Assembly: GCA_963643925.1 (NCBI GenBank)
Contig: CAVINS010000004.1
Span: 1 to 64,000 of the forward strand
From: Phocaeicola_A sp963643925
GTDB lineage: Bacteria; Bacteroidota; Bacteroidia; Bacteroidales; Bacteroidaceae
Reading direction: 5' to 3'
Length of the DNA: 64,000 bases
Within the stretch, counting starts at the first letter, position 1. The number at the start of each line of letters is the position of its first letter. Of the stretch, positions 9,574 through 18,151 are shown in pieces. Position numbers and translations under genes: made by a program. Under the pieces are notes generated by a model, which saw only the letters and a list, made by a program, of their open reading frames with translations, had not been told where the DNA came from and did not search any database.

Positions 9574-9808
9574 ATTGTTATAACTAATGATTTTTCGATG
9601 TCCGATGCCACCCCCTTGTGACTCTCCGGAAACATTGCCACCGAGAGGTTGCATACATTATTAAATACGAAAGTAAACGTCAAAACACCTAGCTCATACA
9701 AGGTTTCTTCACAAAAAAAGAACCATTTGGCACAACCTTTGTGTAGTCATGGTGGGGTGAGGAAGCTTTTTTTGCGGCCCACCTTTCGGGACAAACCGAA
9801 TAGTTTGG

Positions 9809-9816
9809 TACCTTTG
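9809..9816 (+). promoter_or_regulatory. -7 box for the CobW-family gene
   Basis: TACCTTTG, a full TAnnTTTG match 42 bases before the start codon. The -33 position has only TTTC (9784-9787). Confidence 0.6.
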
Positions 9817-9858
9817 CGTGCCTAAACGACGTAGACAAACTTATAATATCACACATAT

Positions 9859-11166
9859 ATGGAGAAAAAAGAGACACCGGTGCTGCTGCTTACCGGTTAC
9901 CTTGGAAGCGGCAAGACGACGTTGGTGAACCACATCCTTTCCAACCAACGGGGCATTAAATTCGCCGTCATCGTGAACGATATAGGCGAGGTGAATATCG
10001 ATGCGGACCTCATCCAGAAGGGTGGAGTCGTGGGCAAGAAGGACGACAGTCTGGTGGCGTTGCAGAACGGTTGCATCTGCTGCACACTGAAGATGGACCT
10101 CATCGAGCAGCTCAACGACATACAGAAGATGCATCGGTTCGACTACATCGTGATAGAGGCCAGCGGCATCTGCGAGCCGGAGCCTATCGCACGCACCATC
10201 TGCTCCATGCGCCGCATGGGTGGACAGTACACGCAGTATGGCGTGCCCCGCTTGGATTGCGTCTGCACGGTGGTGGACAGCCTGCGCCTGCAGAGCGAGT
10301 TTGCCTGCGGCGACAGTCTGACGAAAGAGCAGATTGACGACGAGGACATCGAGAACCTCATCATCCAGCAGATAGAGTTCTGCAACCTCATCCTGCTCAA
10401 CAAAGCATCGGAAGTGAAGCCCAAGGAGCTGGAGCGCATCAAGCATATCATACGCGTGTTGCAACCGGGAGCCAAAATCATCACGTGCGACTATGCCGAC
10501 GTGGACATCGCGAACCTTATCAACACCAACCTGTTCAGCTATGACAAAGTGGCAACCTCTGCCGGCTGGATTCGTGAGCTGGAGCGTGAGGTGACCGAAG
10601 AGGAAGAGAAAGAGGCTCACAACCCGGGCCATCATCACCATGACGACGAGGACGGGGAGCATGAGCACCACCATCATCACGACGAGGATGAGCACGAGCA
10701 TCACCATCACGGCCATGATGATGACGACGACGATGATGAGGACGAGCATGAGCACGGCCACCATCACCACCATCATCACCACGACGAGGGTGAGGCGGAA
10801 GAGTATGGCATCGGCACATTCGTCTACTACCGTCGCCAGGCCTTCAACCTCCGCAAGTTCGAGGCTTTCGTCAACGACCGTTGGCCGAAGAACGTCATCC
10901 GCGCCAAGGGTGTCTGCTACTTCAGCAGCAACACCGACATGTCGTACCTCTTCGAGCAGGCCGGTGTGCAGAAGAAGTTGATAGAGGCCGGCCAGTGGTA
11001 CGCCACCGCTCCCGAGGAGGACCTCATCCAGCTCATGAAGCAAGAGCCAGGCCTCATGCGCGACTGGGACGAGAAGTACGGCGACCGCATGGAGAAGATT
11101 GTCTTCATCGGCCAGCATCTCGACAAGGAGCAGATTACCTGCGAGTTGGATGCCTGCCTGGAGTAA
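9859..11166 (+). CDS. CobW/COG0523 GTPase, probable zinc metallochaperone
   Basis: 435 residues. G3E-family P-loop GTPase: Walker A GYLGSGKTTLVNH, the metal-binding CxCC in NGCICCTLKMDL, IEASGICEP, and NKAS in place of NKxD. A CobW C-terminal domain follows (from YGIGTFVYYRRQAFN). Between them, at about residues 255-312, is an extreme His/Asp/Glu linker with 26 histidines, expected to bind zinc, nickel or cobalt. COG0523 proteins insert metal into client enzymes. No metal operon surrounds it. It is convergent with the metalloprotease gene across a shared terminator, so a functional link with that zinc enzyme is only a guess. Confidence 0.92.
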   Translation: MEKKETPVLLLTGYLGSGKTTLVNHILSNQRGIKFAVIVNDIGEVNIDADLIQKGGVVGKKDDSLVALQNGCICCTLKMDLIEQLNDIQKMHRFDYIVIEASGICEPEPIARTICSMRRMGGQYTQYGVPRLDCVCTVVDSLRLQSEFACGDSLTKEQIDDEDIENLIIQQIEFCNLILLNKASEVKPKELERIKHIIRVLQPGAKIITCDYADVDIANLINTNLFSYDKVATSAGWIRELEREVTEEEEKEAHNPGHHHHDDEDGEHEHHHHHDEDEHEHHHHGHDDDDDDDEDEHEHGHHHHHHHHDEGEAEEYGIGTFVYYRRQAFNLRKFEAFVNDRWPKNVIRAKGVCYFSSNTDMSYLFEQAGVQKKLIEAGQWYATAPEEDLIQLMKQEPGLMRDWDEKYGDRMEKIVFIGQHLDKEQITCELDACLE

Positions 11167-11214
11167 GCGACTGACTCACCACTGGACGAACACCGTTCGC
11201 CTATATAATAAGGT

Positions 11215-11269
11215 AAAGGACTCTTCCATAGAGGTTCCGCGCAAGCGGGCTTCTATGGAAGAGTCCTTT
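11215..11269. terminator. Bidirectional terminator between convergent genes
   Basis: Perfect 18-bp inverted repeat (AAAGGACTCTTCCATAGA and its complement) with a 19-base loop, A-tract on one side and T-run on the other. It serves the CobW gene (plus) and the metalloprotease gene (minus). Confidence 0.85.
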
Positions 11270-11292
11270 AATTTCACGTGGACCGAAGGTCA

Positions 11293-13758
11293 CTACTTCT
11301 TGTCCTCGTCGATGGCTTGCCCGATTTGTTGCAGCAGGTCGTCGTAGTGGTAGGCTTCGAGACTACCGGACTGGCTGGCGGCACGCTGTTCCTCGATGTA
11401 ACGCTTCACCCGGTCGAGGTGCATGCGCACGTACACGGGTACATCCGACTTCGCCTCGGGGTAGGCACTCGGCTTGGCAGCCTCCGTCGGCTTGAGTATC
11501 TTGCAGAGGCTGGTGACGTAGGTGCGCTCGTTCTGGCGGATGAAGTAGTTGCCCGTCTCATCCTGGGCATCGAAAGGTTTCCACACGATGGCAAACACAT
11601 CGTTCAGATATTCGTCGAGCTTATAGGGCTCGGCAGCATACTGGGCGGCCTGGTTCATGTCCTTCAGCAGGGCATTGGTGAGGAGGCCGCTGACGGTCAC
11701 CGTCTGACGACCGCCCATATCGCGCAGGATGTTGTGACCCGTCTTGGAGGTTACCTCTTCGGGATAGAGCCAATATTGTGGGGTGAGCACGTTGCGGCCG
11801 TACCAGTCGACGGCTTCTTTCTGAATGCTTGCCGGCACGGGTTCCTCAGGCTTCAGGTCCGAGGCCGTGTTGTGATAGACACCACCCACATTGCGGTTCA
11901 CGTGCGTCACGTAGCGGCCGTATTGCATACACACCGCATTGTAGATGTTGCTCAGGTCGGTATAGTCGCCATCGGGTTGTGCGGTCCATTCGAGTATGTG
12001 CTCCATCACACGCTTCAGGTTCTTGATACCGTAGTCGCCGGCCTTCATGCTGTTGTCGCCCAAGTCCTCCATCTGGTCGCGCGGGTCCTTGCTCATGCCC
12101 TCGTCGCCGACATACATCAGCCGATGGTCAGCGAGCAACTTTCTGGTGACCTCGGTCCGCAGCGCCTTCTTCTCGGCAAAGGCGTCCTTATACTCAGGGC
12201 GGTACTTGTAGCCCCAGTAGATGGCCCACAGGTCGTAGTCGCCGATGCGGGGGAAGAGCCCTTTGGGCGAGATGTTGTCCTCGGGCTGTGCCACGTAGTT
12301 GAAGCGGGCATAGTCCATGATGGAGATGGTGTGTCCGTGAGCCTCCACCCACGCTTTGTCGCGCAGTTTTTCCACCGGCGTGGCGGAGCTGGCCATCATG
12401 TTGTGGCGAAGTCCCAGCGTATGACCCACCTCGTGCGAGGAGACGAAGCGGATGAGCGTACCCATCAGCTCGTCGCTGAAGGTCATCGTGCGCGCCCGCT
12501 TGTCCACGGTGCCGCACTGCACCATGTACCATTTCTTCAAGAGGTTCATCACGTTGTGGTACCAGCAGACGTGGCTCTCCATGATCTCGCCGCTGCGGGG
12601 GTCTACCACGCAGGGGCCGTAGGCGTTCTCCTTCTCGGAGGGCAGGTAGCGTATCACGCTGAATCGCGCGTCGTCGATGTCCATCGTCTCATCGTCGGGC
12701 CACTCCTTGGCCGTGATGGCATTCTTGAAGCCTGCTGCCTCGAAAGCCTTGTTCCAGTCCTCCACACCGGCTATCAGGTAGGGCACCCACTTCTTCGGTG
12801 TGGCGGGGTCTATGTAGTATACAATCTGTTTCTTGGGTTCGGTAAGTTTGCCACTGCGGTAGCGTGCCTCGTCCTTCGGCTCCAGGCGGTAGCGGTGGGT
12901 GATTGCCATCTTGTCCGTCACCTGCTGCTCGTCGGAGAAGAGGGTGATGGGGGTCTCGAAGTATCCCACCCGCTCGTCGGCATAGCGCGGACGCATCGGC
13001 TCCTCGGGCAGCAGCACGATGCTGGTGTTCAGCTTCAGCGTGACGGCACCGCCCTTGGACGCCGGCATCTTGCCGATGTTGACACTGTAGGTGCGCACCG
13101 TCACCACGGAGATGTTCTGCGGGAAGGTCTTAATGGTGTCCACCATGGAGCGGTCGGGGGCCAGACCATTGAGGGAGAGCTCCGTGCGGTTGCGTGATGT
13201 GAAGCCGAAGAGTTTGTTGTCCGCCAGGGCCTGCTTGGATATGTTGACCAACTGGGCCTTCGTGTTGGGGTTGCGCCCTATCACTTCGAACTTACCGAGT
13301 ATAGGATCCACGGTCGACTCCTCCACCGCTTTGTAGATGTTGTCCTCGGCAGGTGCATACTGGGTCTGTGCATATTCTCTCAGCAGCAGGGTCTTGTTGT
13401 CATACTGTTCCCAATAGACAACGCTGGTGTTCACCTCTTCACCCGTCAGCTTGCCCAAGCCTTGCGGCACGGCCTTGAAACGGGTGACGGCCAACAGCAA
13501 CCGTCCCATCAGCGAGTCGGGCACCTCCACGTACCAGTCGTTCTTGATGTGACGCACCAAGAAGAGGCCGTCGCGTTCCGACCCGCCCTCCTTAATCAGT
13601 TTCTCGTAAGCATCGGGTTTCTTCGCCTTCACGGAGTCTTTGGGAGCCTCAGCCTTCACGGAGTCCTTGGGCGCCACTGCCTTATCGTTGTCACTACCCG
13701 CAAGGGCGAGTGGACAACAGCATGCGAACATCATCGCATAGACAAACAGTCGTTTCAT
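11293..13758 (-). CDS. Zinc-dependent metzincin-like metalloprotease (DUF5117/DUF4953 type)
   Basis: 821 residues. The signal peptide (MKRLFVYAMMFACCCPLALAG) is followed by a Lys/Asp-rich imperfect repeat (KDSVKAEAPKDSVKAK), a DUF5117-like domain, and the metzincin zinc site HEVGHTLGLRH at about residues 440-452, with a downstream Met-turn candidate SIMDYARFNY. An exported protease or peptidase widespread in Bacteroidetes; its substrate is not established. It is monocistronic with its own promoter, facing away from ruvA. Confidence 0.9.
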   Translation of the reverse strand: MKRLFVYAMMFACCCPLALAGSDNDKAVAPKDSVKAEAPKDSVKAKKPDAYEKLIKEGGSERDGLFLVRHIKNDWYVEVPDSLMGRLLLAVTRFKAVPQGLGKLTGEEVNTSVVYWEQYDNKTLLLREYAQTQYAPAEDNIYKAVEESTVDPILGKFEVIGRNPNTKAQLVNISKQALADNKLFGFTSRNRTELSLNGLAPDRSMVDTIKTFPQNISVVTVRTYSVNIGKMPASKGGAVTLKLNTSIVLLPEEPMRPRYADERVGYFETPITLFSDEQQVTDKMAITHRYRLEPKDEARYRSGKLTEPKKQIVYYIDPATPKKWVPYLIAGVEDWNKAFEAAGFKNAITAKEWPDDETMDIDDARFSVIRYLPSEKENAYGPCVVDPRSGEIMESHVCWYHNVMNLLKKWYMVQCGTVDKRARTMTFSDELMGTLIRFVSSHEVGHTLGLRHNMMASSATPVEKLRDKAWVEAHGHTISIMDYARFNYVAQPEDNISPKGLFPRIGDYDLWAIYWGYKYRPEYKDAFAEKKALRTEVTRKLLADHRLMYVGDEGMSKDPRDQMEDLGDNSMKAGDYGIKNLKRVMEHILEWTAQPDGDYTDLSNIYNAVCMQYGRYVTHVNRNVGGVYHNTASDLKPEEPVPASIQKEAVDWYGRNVLTPQYWLYPEEVTSKTGHNILRDMGGRQTVTVSGLLTNALLKDMNQAAQYAAEPYKLDEYLNDVFAIVWKPFDAQDETGNYFIRQNERTYVTSLCKILKPTEAAKPSAYPEAKSDVPVYVRMHLDRVKRYIEEQRAASQSGSLEAYHYDDLLQQIGQAIDEDKK

Positions 13759-13808
13759 ATAATATAACAGTATATTGAGTTATGTATTTCTTTCATAGAT
13801 ACGGACGA

Positions 13809-13839
13809 CAAAGGTAGTGATAGTCGGCCAACAAGCAAA
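13809..13839 (-). promoter_or_regulatory. Promoter of the metalloprotease gene
   Basis: The minus strand shows TTTG (13839-13836), 19 bases, TACCTTTG (13816-13809), 51 bases before the ATG. Confidence 0.75.
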
Positions 13840-13866
13840 ATTAAAGAAGGATTCTTCGTAAAAGGA

Positions 13867-13897
13867 TTGTATTCCCGTCCAATTTTGACTACCTTTG
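13867..13897 (+). promoter_or_regulatory. Promoter of ruvA
   Basis: TTG (13867-13869), 20-base spacer, TACCTTTG (13890-13897). Transcription starts after 13900, which rules out the longer open frame starting at 13867 and fixes the ruvA start at 13951. Divergent from the metalloprotease promoter. Confidence 0.75.
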
Positions 13898-13950
13898 TTC
13901 GTTCATTGTGGACCCGACGGGTTATCGTCGGCCACCAAAAACGTAACATC

Positions 13951-14538
13951 ATGATAGACTACATCAAAGGAGAAATAGCGGAGATCACGCCGACGCAGGC
14001 CGTCGTAGAGGCCAACGGCATAGGCTATGCACTCAACATATCGCTCAACACCTACACCGCCATACAGGGTAAGGGCAGTGCAAAACTCTACGTCTACGAG
14101 GCCATCCGCGAGGATGCCTATGTGCTCTACGGCTTCGTGGACAAGAAGGAGCGGGAGCTCTTCCTGCTGCTCATCTCCGTGTCGGGCATCGGTGGCAACA
14201 CAGCCCGCATGATTCTGTCGGCCCTCTCACCCAGTGAGCTGTGCGACGTCATCAGCTCGGGCAACGACAAGCTGCTGAAGACGGTGAAAGGCATAGGACT
14301 GAAGACGGCCCAGCGCATCATTGTGGACCTGAAGGACAAGATAGCGCTAACGGGCATCGCCTCGGCAGGTAACCTCCTCTCCCCCGAGGCATCCGAGCTG
14401 CAGGAAGAGGCCGTGGCCGCCCTCACGATGCTGGGATTCCCCGCCGCCGCCTCGCAGAAGGTGGTGCAGACCATCCTGAAGGAGGAGCCCACCGCCACGG
14501 TGGAGAAGGTCATCAAGCTGGCGCTGAAGCGGCTGTGA
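13951..14538 (+). CDS. ruvA: Holliday junction branch migration protein RuvA
   Basis: 195 residues, the normal RuvA size. The start MIDYIKGEIAEITPTQAVVEANGIGY is the OB-fold; the tandem helix-hairpin-helix motifs are in LLISVSGIGGNTARMILS and LLKTVKGIGLKTAQRIIVDL; domain III is at the C-terminus (EAVAALTMLGFPAAASQKVV). It forms a tetramer that clamps Holliday junctions for the RuvB motor. No ruvB or ruvC lies next to it, as is common in Bacteroidetes. Confidence 0.97.
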   Translation: MIDYIKGEIAEITPTQAVVEANGIGYALNISLNTYTAIQGKGSAKLYVYEAIREDAYVLYGFVDKKERELFLLLISVSGIGGNTARMILSALSPSELCDVISSGNDKLLKTVKGIGLKTAQRIIVDLKDKIALTGIASAGNLLSPEASELQEEAVAALTMLGFPAAASQKVVQTILKEEPTATVEKVIKLALKRL

Positions 14539-14669
14539 GCAGAGCCGGGCGGCGTCGGCCCACAACCTCGAGGCGGAAGCCTGCCTATGAGTGGATTCAG
14601 TCGACGCTACGGACGAAGTTGACAGAGCGTTCGTTTCCGATTATTCACCCCATCAAAACAAGAGTTCTG

Positions 14670-14753
14670 TTCAAAGGCTTTGAACATGTATACAAAGGCT
14701 CTGAACATGTGTTTAATGACTCTGAACGTCTGTTCAAAGACTTTGAACAGAGA
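14670..14753. repeat. Four tandem 21-bp repeats downstream of ruvA
   Basis: Units at 14670-14690, 14691-14711, 14712-14732 and 14733-14753 share the pattern TTCAAAGRCTYTGAAC; the first and last contain a near-palindrome (GTTCAAAG-x-CTTTGAAC). The period of exactly 21 bases is two helical turns. Both strands read through it as heptad-repeat peptides (LFKGFEH-type), which I take as a by-product of the 21-base period rather than a gene. Confidence 0.85.
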
Positions 14754-14810
14754 TATCGTGCGGGCTCGTGAGGCATTTAGTATATCCTCAAGAGGCATCG
14801 CGATCATACG

Positions 14811-14861
14811 AAAGAAGTCATCTACCGTTGGTCTTATTCCCCATCGGTAGATGACTTCTTT
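14811..14861. terminator. Bidirectional terminator between ruvA and the GH43-like gene
   Basis: Perfect 17-bp inverted repeat AAAGAAGTCATCTACCG / CGGTAGATGACTTCTTT with a 17-base loop, between convergent genes. Confidence 0.85.
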
Positions 14862-14897
14862 GCTTTCTATGCTATGTATGGTGCGGGTGCTTGCGTA

Positions 14898-15923
14898 CTA
14901 TTCCGTCGCGCCTAACCGCCTTTGTTCCTCAGCCTTCAGTTTGTTGAAGAGCGACTCCTTTACCTTGAAGATGGTGCCATGCTTGTGTCCTTGGGGGAAA
15001 GACACACGTTCGTCGCACGGCGTGAAGGTCTTGAAGTCCTTGGTAGAGACGGCTCCGTAGCGTCCTTCGCGATAGACGTCGAAGTAGATAATCCACTCAT
15101 TGCCCAACTTCACACAGCAGGGGCCCTCGGAATAGGTAGGGGCGAACTTCTCCGTAGGATTGCTGAAGGGGCCTTCGGGCGACTGGCCGAACACGCAAAA
15201 CAGGTCGCTGAAGCCTGGCTTGCGGTTGTCCTTCACGATGTAGACATAATCCTTGGGGGCACGTTTCACCAGGAATCCGTCGATGGAGTTGAAGCCCGGG
15301 TCGTAGTAGGTCTTTGCCGGGGCAAAGGTCTTGAAGTCTTTCGTGGTGGTGTAATAGCCGCGGTGGCAGGAGTTGGTACCCAGCGTGTCGGCAGCGGTGT
15401 AGCGGTGCTTGGGGATGGCCGACGACCAGATGATGAAGAACTGCTTCTGCTCGTCGTCGTAGAAGAGTTCCGGTGCCCACACGTTGTTGGTGAGGGAGTC
15501 CTGCATGACGGGTATCTCGCGCTGTTTGCTCCAGTGGATGAGGTCCTTGGACGAGGCATAGCCGAAGCCCTTGGAACCGGACCATCCGGTGGTCCACACG
15601 TAGTGGTAGGTACCGTCGGGCCCTTGCACGATGGAGGGGTCGCGCATCATCGACTGTTTGTAGTACTTCGGGGTGTCCACCTCGTGTGTGTAGATGTTGA
15701 CGTAGAGTGACTGGTTGCCTACCTCTGGCTTCAGCCACACGCCGGCCAAGCTGTCCCAGTGGAGGCCGTCGTAGCTATAGAGCAGGTGGAGACCATCCAA
15801 CGCCGGTTCGCGGTGGGAGGTGAACATGTAGATTTCTTTCTCTGGTTTGGAGCAGGCTGCCATAGAGACGAGCGCCACAGCCGCCACGACTGCCTTGCCC
15901 AACACGGATTTCATTTGCTTCAT
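14898..15923 (-). CDS. GH43-like five-bladed beta-propeller lipoprotein
   Basis: 341 residues. The lipoprotein signal has lipobox SMAAC (Cys about residue 25). The rest is a five-bladed propeller of the GH43/GH62/GH117 type: repeated blade motifs SYDGLHWDSL, MMRDPSIVQGPDGTYHYVWTT, SKDLIHW, APELFYDDEQKQFFIIWSS and EWIIYFDVYREGRYGA. RDPS and the APEL Glu are candidate catalytic positions. Probably an exo- or endo-glycosidase of arabinan/xylan or host glycans anchored in a membrane; the substrate is unknown. It could start at the second Met (MKSVLG). Lone gene. Confidence 0.85.
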   Translation of the reverse strand: MKQMKSVLGKAVVAAVALVSMAACSKPEKEIYMFTSHREPALDGLHLLYSYDGLHWDSLAGVWLKPEVGNQSLYVNIYTHEVDTPKYYKQSMMRDPSIVQGPDGTYHYVWTTGWSGSKGFGYASSKDLIHWSKQREIPVMQDSLTNNVWAPELFYDDEQKQFFIIWSSAIPKHRYTAADTLGTNSCHRGYYTTTKDFKTFAPAKTYYDPGFNSIDGFLVKRAPKDYVYIVKDNRKPGFSDLFCVFGQSPEGPFSNPTEKFAPTYSEGPCCVKLGNEWIIYFDVYREGRYGAVSTKDFKTFTPCDERVSFPQGHKHGTIFKVKESLFNKLKAEEQRRLGATE

Positions 15924-16048
15924 CGTTGTTCGTTTTTACTGTTTATAATGTACTGATTCTTTTCTTCTATCGATACCCTCGAGGGCACCGCAGGGTTCGT
16001 ACGCCTTTGGTCCGGCAAACCGTCATGTCCACCGGGAGGTGAACCTTT

Positions 16049-16103
16049 CCGGGCGTCTCCGCCCGGCTCGCCGTTCGCCCGGCCCAACATATCGTCCGGG
16101 CGA
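16049..16103 (-). terminator. Pair of CCGGGCG hairpins downstream of the TPR-like lipoprotein gene
   Basis: Four alternating half-sites: CCGGGCG (16049-16055)/CGCCCGG (16060-16066) and TCGCCCGG (16075-16082)/CCGGGCGA (16096-16103). They can form two hairpins or swap partners. They lie about 50-100 bases past the stop of the minus-strand gene ending at 16151, with no U-tract. Confidence 0.5.
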
Positions 16104-16150
16104 GAGGACCGCCCTTCATGGGTAGAAGTAGGGGTCGCGAGGAACCGCCG

Positions 16151-16987
16151 TCACTTCTCCGGCTGCTCGGCCGATGCCTGCTCCTCCATGCGCCGGTTGA
16201 TGAACTGTATCTTGCGGTTGGCCTCGGTCTGCTGGGCCTCTATCTCCTCTATGGCGGAGAGCACCTGTGCCAGTTGGAACACCTTGGCGATGGCCTGCTT
16301 GTCGGCAGCGGACATCGTCAGCCTGTGAGTACGGTCGCCTATGAACTCCAGCTGTATGGTGCTTGTCGCGTTCTGGGCGATGAAGGCGGCCAAACCTCCG
16401 TCCTTACCCATCGGATAGTCGGTCTTCTCAATCTTCCAACTAAGGTCTGTGGTCTCATAGATGTCCGTAGAGACGGGTGTCTCTATCGTCACGTCGCCGC
16501 AATAGGCTTTCACGGCTTTGTGGTGTATCCAGGCATGGCCGCTGTAGATGCTGGTCAGCGTCAGTTTGCCGTCCTCGCTCACCTGTGCCCGCAGGAAGGT
16601 GCGGTTGATGTTCTTCTCGGTAGTCTGCGATGGGTCGAAGTAGTTGCCTATCTCCTGGTAGGCGGTGTCTTTCTCCAGCACGTACTGGCTGCGCATCTCT
16701 TGGAACTTCGCCTGTTTCTCCTGCATCATGCTGTCGAGGAAGACCAGCGACCGTTGCTGCTCGTCGAGCTCCACCTTCTGCATCAGCCGCACGCCGTTGC
16801 GTCGCGCCTCTATCGCCTTCGGGTAGACGATGCGAATACTGTCGATCCACTGTTTGGCCACGTTATAGTTGCCGCTTTTCCACGCTTGTTCCGCCTGTGT
16901 GAGGAAGGCCCCGGCCTTCTCCTCGTCCGCATTTCCGCAGGCAAACAGCACACAGGCCAAACCTGCCGTCATCAGTATCTTTTTCAT
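16151..16987 (-). CDS. Unknown TPR-like lipoprotein
   Basis: 278 residues from MKKILMTAGLACVLFACG (lipobox LFAC). The mature protein opens with a TPR-like helical pair (AGAFLTQAEQAWKSGNYNVA), then a long coiled-coil-prone region (VELDEQQRSLVFLDSMMQEK), a beta-rich middle (TLTSIYSGHAWIHHKAVK) and a C-terminal helix (QVLSAIEEIEAQQTEANRK). I recall similar proteins in Bacteroides but know no function. An alternative ATG three codons upstream (16996) is less likely because the lipoprotein signal begins at MKK. Confidence 0.75.
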   Translation of the reverse strand: MKKILMTAGLACVLFACGNADEEKAGAFLTQAEQAWKSGNYNVAKQWIDSIRIVYPKAIEARRNGVRLMQKVELDEQQRSLVFLDSMMQEKQAKFQEMRSQYVLEKDTAYQEIGNYFDPSQTTEKNINRTFLRAQVSEDGKLTLTSIYSGHAWIHHKAVKAYCGDVTIETPVSTDIYETTDLSWKIEKTDYPMGKDGGLAAFIAQNATSTIQLEFIGDRTHRLTMSAADKQAIAKVFQLAQVLSAIEEIEAQQTEANRKIQFINRRMEEQASAEQPEK

Positions 16988-17014
16988 TGGTATCATCTGC
17001 TATTTCATTATATT

Positions 17015-18151
17015 TCAATAGAGTTGGTTTTCAAATAGACTAGGTTGGCCTTTTCCCTTCATGCGGAAATAGTTCCGGTTTTTAACCTTGATCTTCTCCA
17101 CTTGAGGCAGACCTTCAAGGTATTTAGTCATCTTTTCGGGTTTCCAAGGCGACCCTAAACGGCTAATTATCTCCGCAGGCGTTATCTGCTCTGCTTTGCG
17201 TAGCATCTCTATGATTGCCGAGCGCTGCCGTTCCTCCTCCAGTTGTTGAGGACTATATTGTTCTTCCGCTGAAAGCGTTAACGCTTGACCATTGATATCT
17301 ACAGCTTGGGCCCCTTTTTGAATAAGCAGCAGATTGGCGTTCTTCTCATTTTGTTGGGGATACCTGACAAAGATAGGGCGTTTCTTTCTTAATCCCTCCG
17401 TCACTCCAGCCCAGGTTCCTCCCTTATCGTCGCTTTGCGCGACAAATATCTCAGAAGCCATACCATATATAATAGAGTTGCGCGCCATAGCGAATTCTAC
17501 AGACCACGGGGCCTTAGGCGCAAAGGTACTCATCACCAAGACCTTCCCTTGGACAATATCCTTGAAATATTGTTTAAACCCTGAGCCAAACGTCATGATT
17601 CCCTGCGGCAACACAATGATACTTTTACCATTAGCCACAAGGGCAGAGTCCAATGCTTTACGGTCCACCCCTTTAGCAAAACCGCTGATGACCACCTTAT
17701 TGCTTGACGCGGTCTTTTGTGCGATATTCTCCGTAAAATGCAGGGAGACATCATCCGCGTTCCGACTGCCGACAATAGCGATGGAAGGGGCTTGCAGGAG
17801 TGATTTGTCACCTTTGGAATAGATGACTGTAGGCGAGTTGTATCCCAAATTCTTCTTTAACGTTTTGGGATAGTCATCACAGGTAATAGGCAGGATTTCA
17901 TACCCCTGGGCTTTCAGTTCCTCGACAAGGAATGAATTATTGGCCAATTGTGTTTTAGCGGCCCTAAACTGCTCTTTCTCTTCTTCATTCAAGCCTACGA
18001 GATCCCAATTAGCCTCGTTCTCAAACATTTCTATTATGGAGATTTGTGGATTATGCCGAAAGCAGTTTACGTATATCTCATTCTTGCGTTTCGTCCACAT
18101 CTTGGGAATTAGTGCAAGCGTCATCCAATATGTCAATTCTTGATTTATCAT
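17015..18151 (-). CDS. DprA/Smf-like DNA-processing protein, accessory paralogue
   Basis: 378 residues. A helical N-terminus is followed by the DprA Rossmann fold: SIAIVGSRNAD (GSR at 128-130), VVISGFAKGVDRKALDSAL (156 on), IIVLPQGI, and ARNSIIYGMASEIFVAQ, the counterpart of the RNRIIAGLS stretch of DprA. A winged-helix domain closes it (AEQITPAEIISRLG, about 320-375). DprA binds single-stranded DNA and loads RecA. Here it is the last gene of an operon and its ATG overlaps the helicase stop (ATGA, 18148-18151), so it likely works with that helicase. The A/T-rich composition differs from neighbours. Whether the cell also has a housekeeping dprA cannot be seen here. Confidence 0.88.
   Translation of the reverse strand: MINQELTYWMTLALIPKMWTKRKNEIYVNCFRHNPQISIIEMFENEANWDLVGLNEEEKEQFRAAKTQLANNSFLVEELKAQGYEILPITCDDYPKTLKKNLGYNSPTVIYSKGDKSLLQAPSIAIVGSRNADDVSLHFTENIAQKTASSNKVVISGFAKGVDRKALDSALVANGKSIIVLPQGIMTFGSGFKQYFKDIVQGKVLVMSTFAPKAPWSVEFAMARNSIIYGMASEIFVAQSDDKGGTWAGVTEGLRKKRPIFVRYPQQNEKNANLLLIQKGAQAVDINGQALTLSAEEQYSPQQLEEERQRSAIIEMLRKAEQITPAEIISRLGSPWKPEKMTKYLEGLPQVEKIKVKNRNYFRMKGKGQPSLFENQLY

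Larger units (their letters stand above)
14539..14897. other. Intergenic region between ruvA and the GH43-like gene
   Basis: 359 bases without a gene. It contains the 21-bp tandem array (14670-14753) and a convergent terminator (14811-14861); nothing else stands out. Confidence 0.6.

Noticed and set aside
9841..13197. Very long open frames antisense to the CobW gene (9841-11118, minus) and to the metalloprotease gene (11278-13197, plus)
   Set aside because: They mirror strongly biased codons of the real genes; their products are low-complexity (Val/Leu/His-rich) with no domain, signal or start context.
14535..14807. Small frames of both strands through the 21-bp array, coding heptad-repeat peptides
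   Set aside because: A 21-base period always gives a 7-residue repeat in any open frame; no ribosome-binding context or conserved protein.
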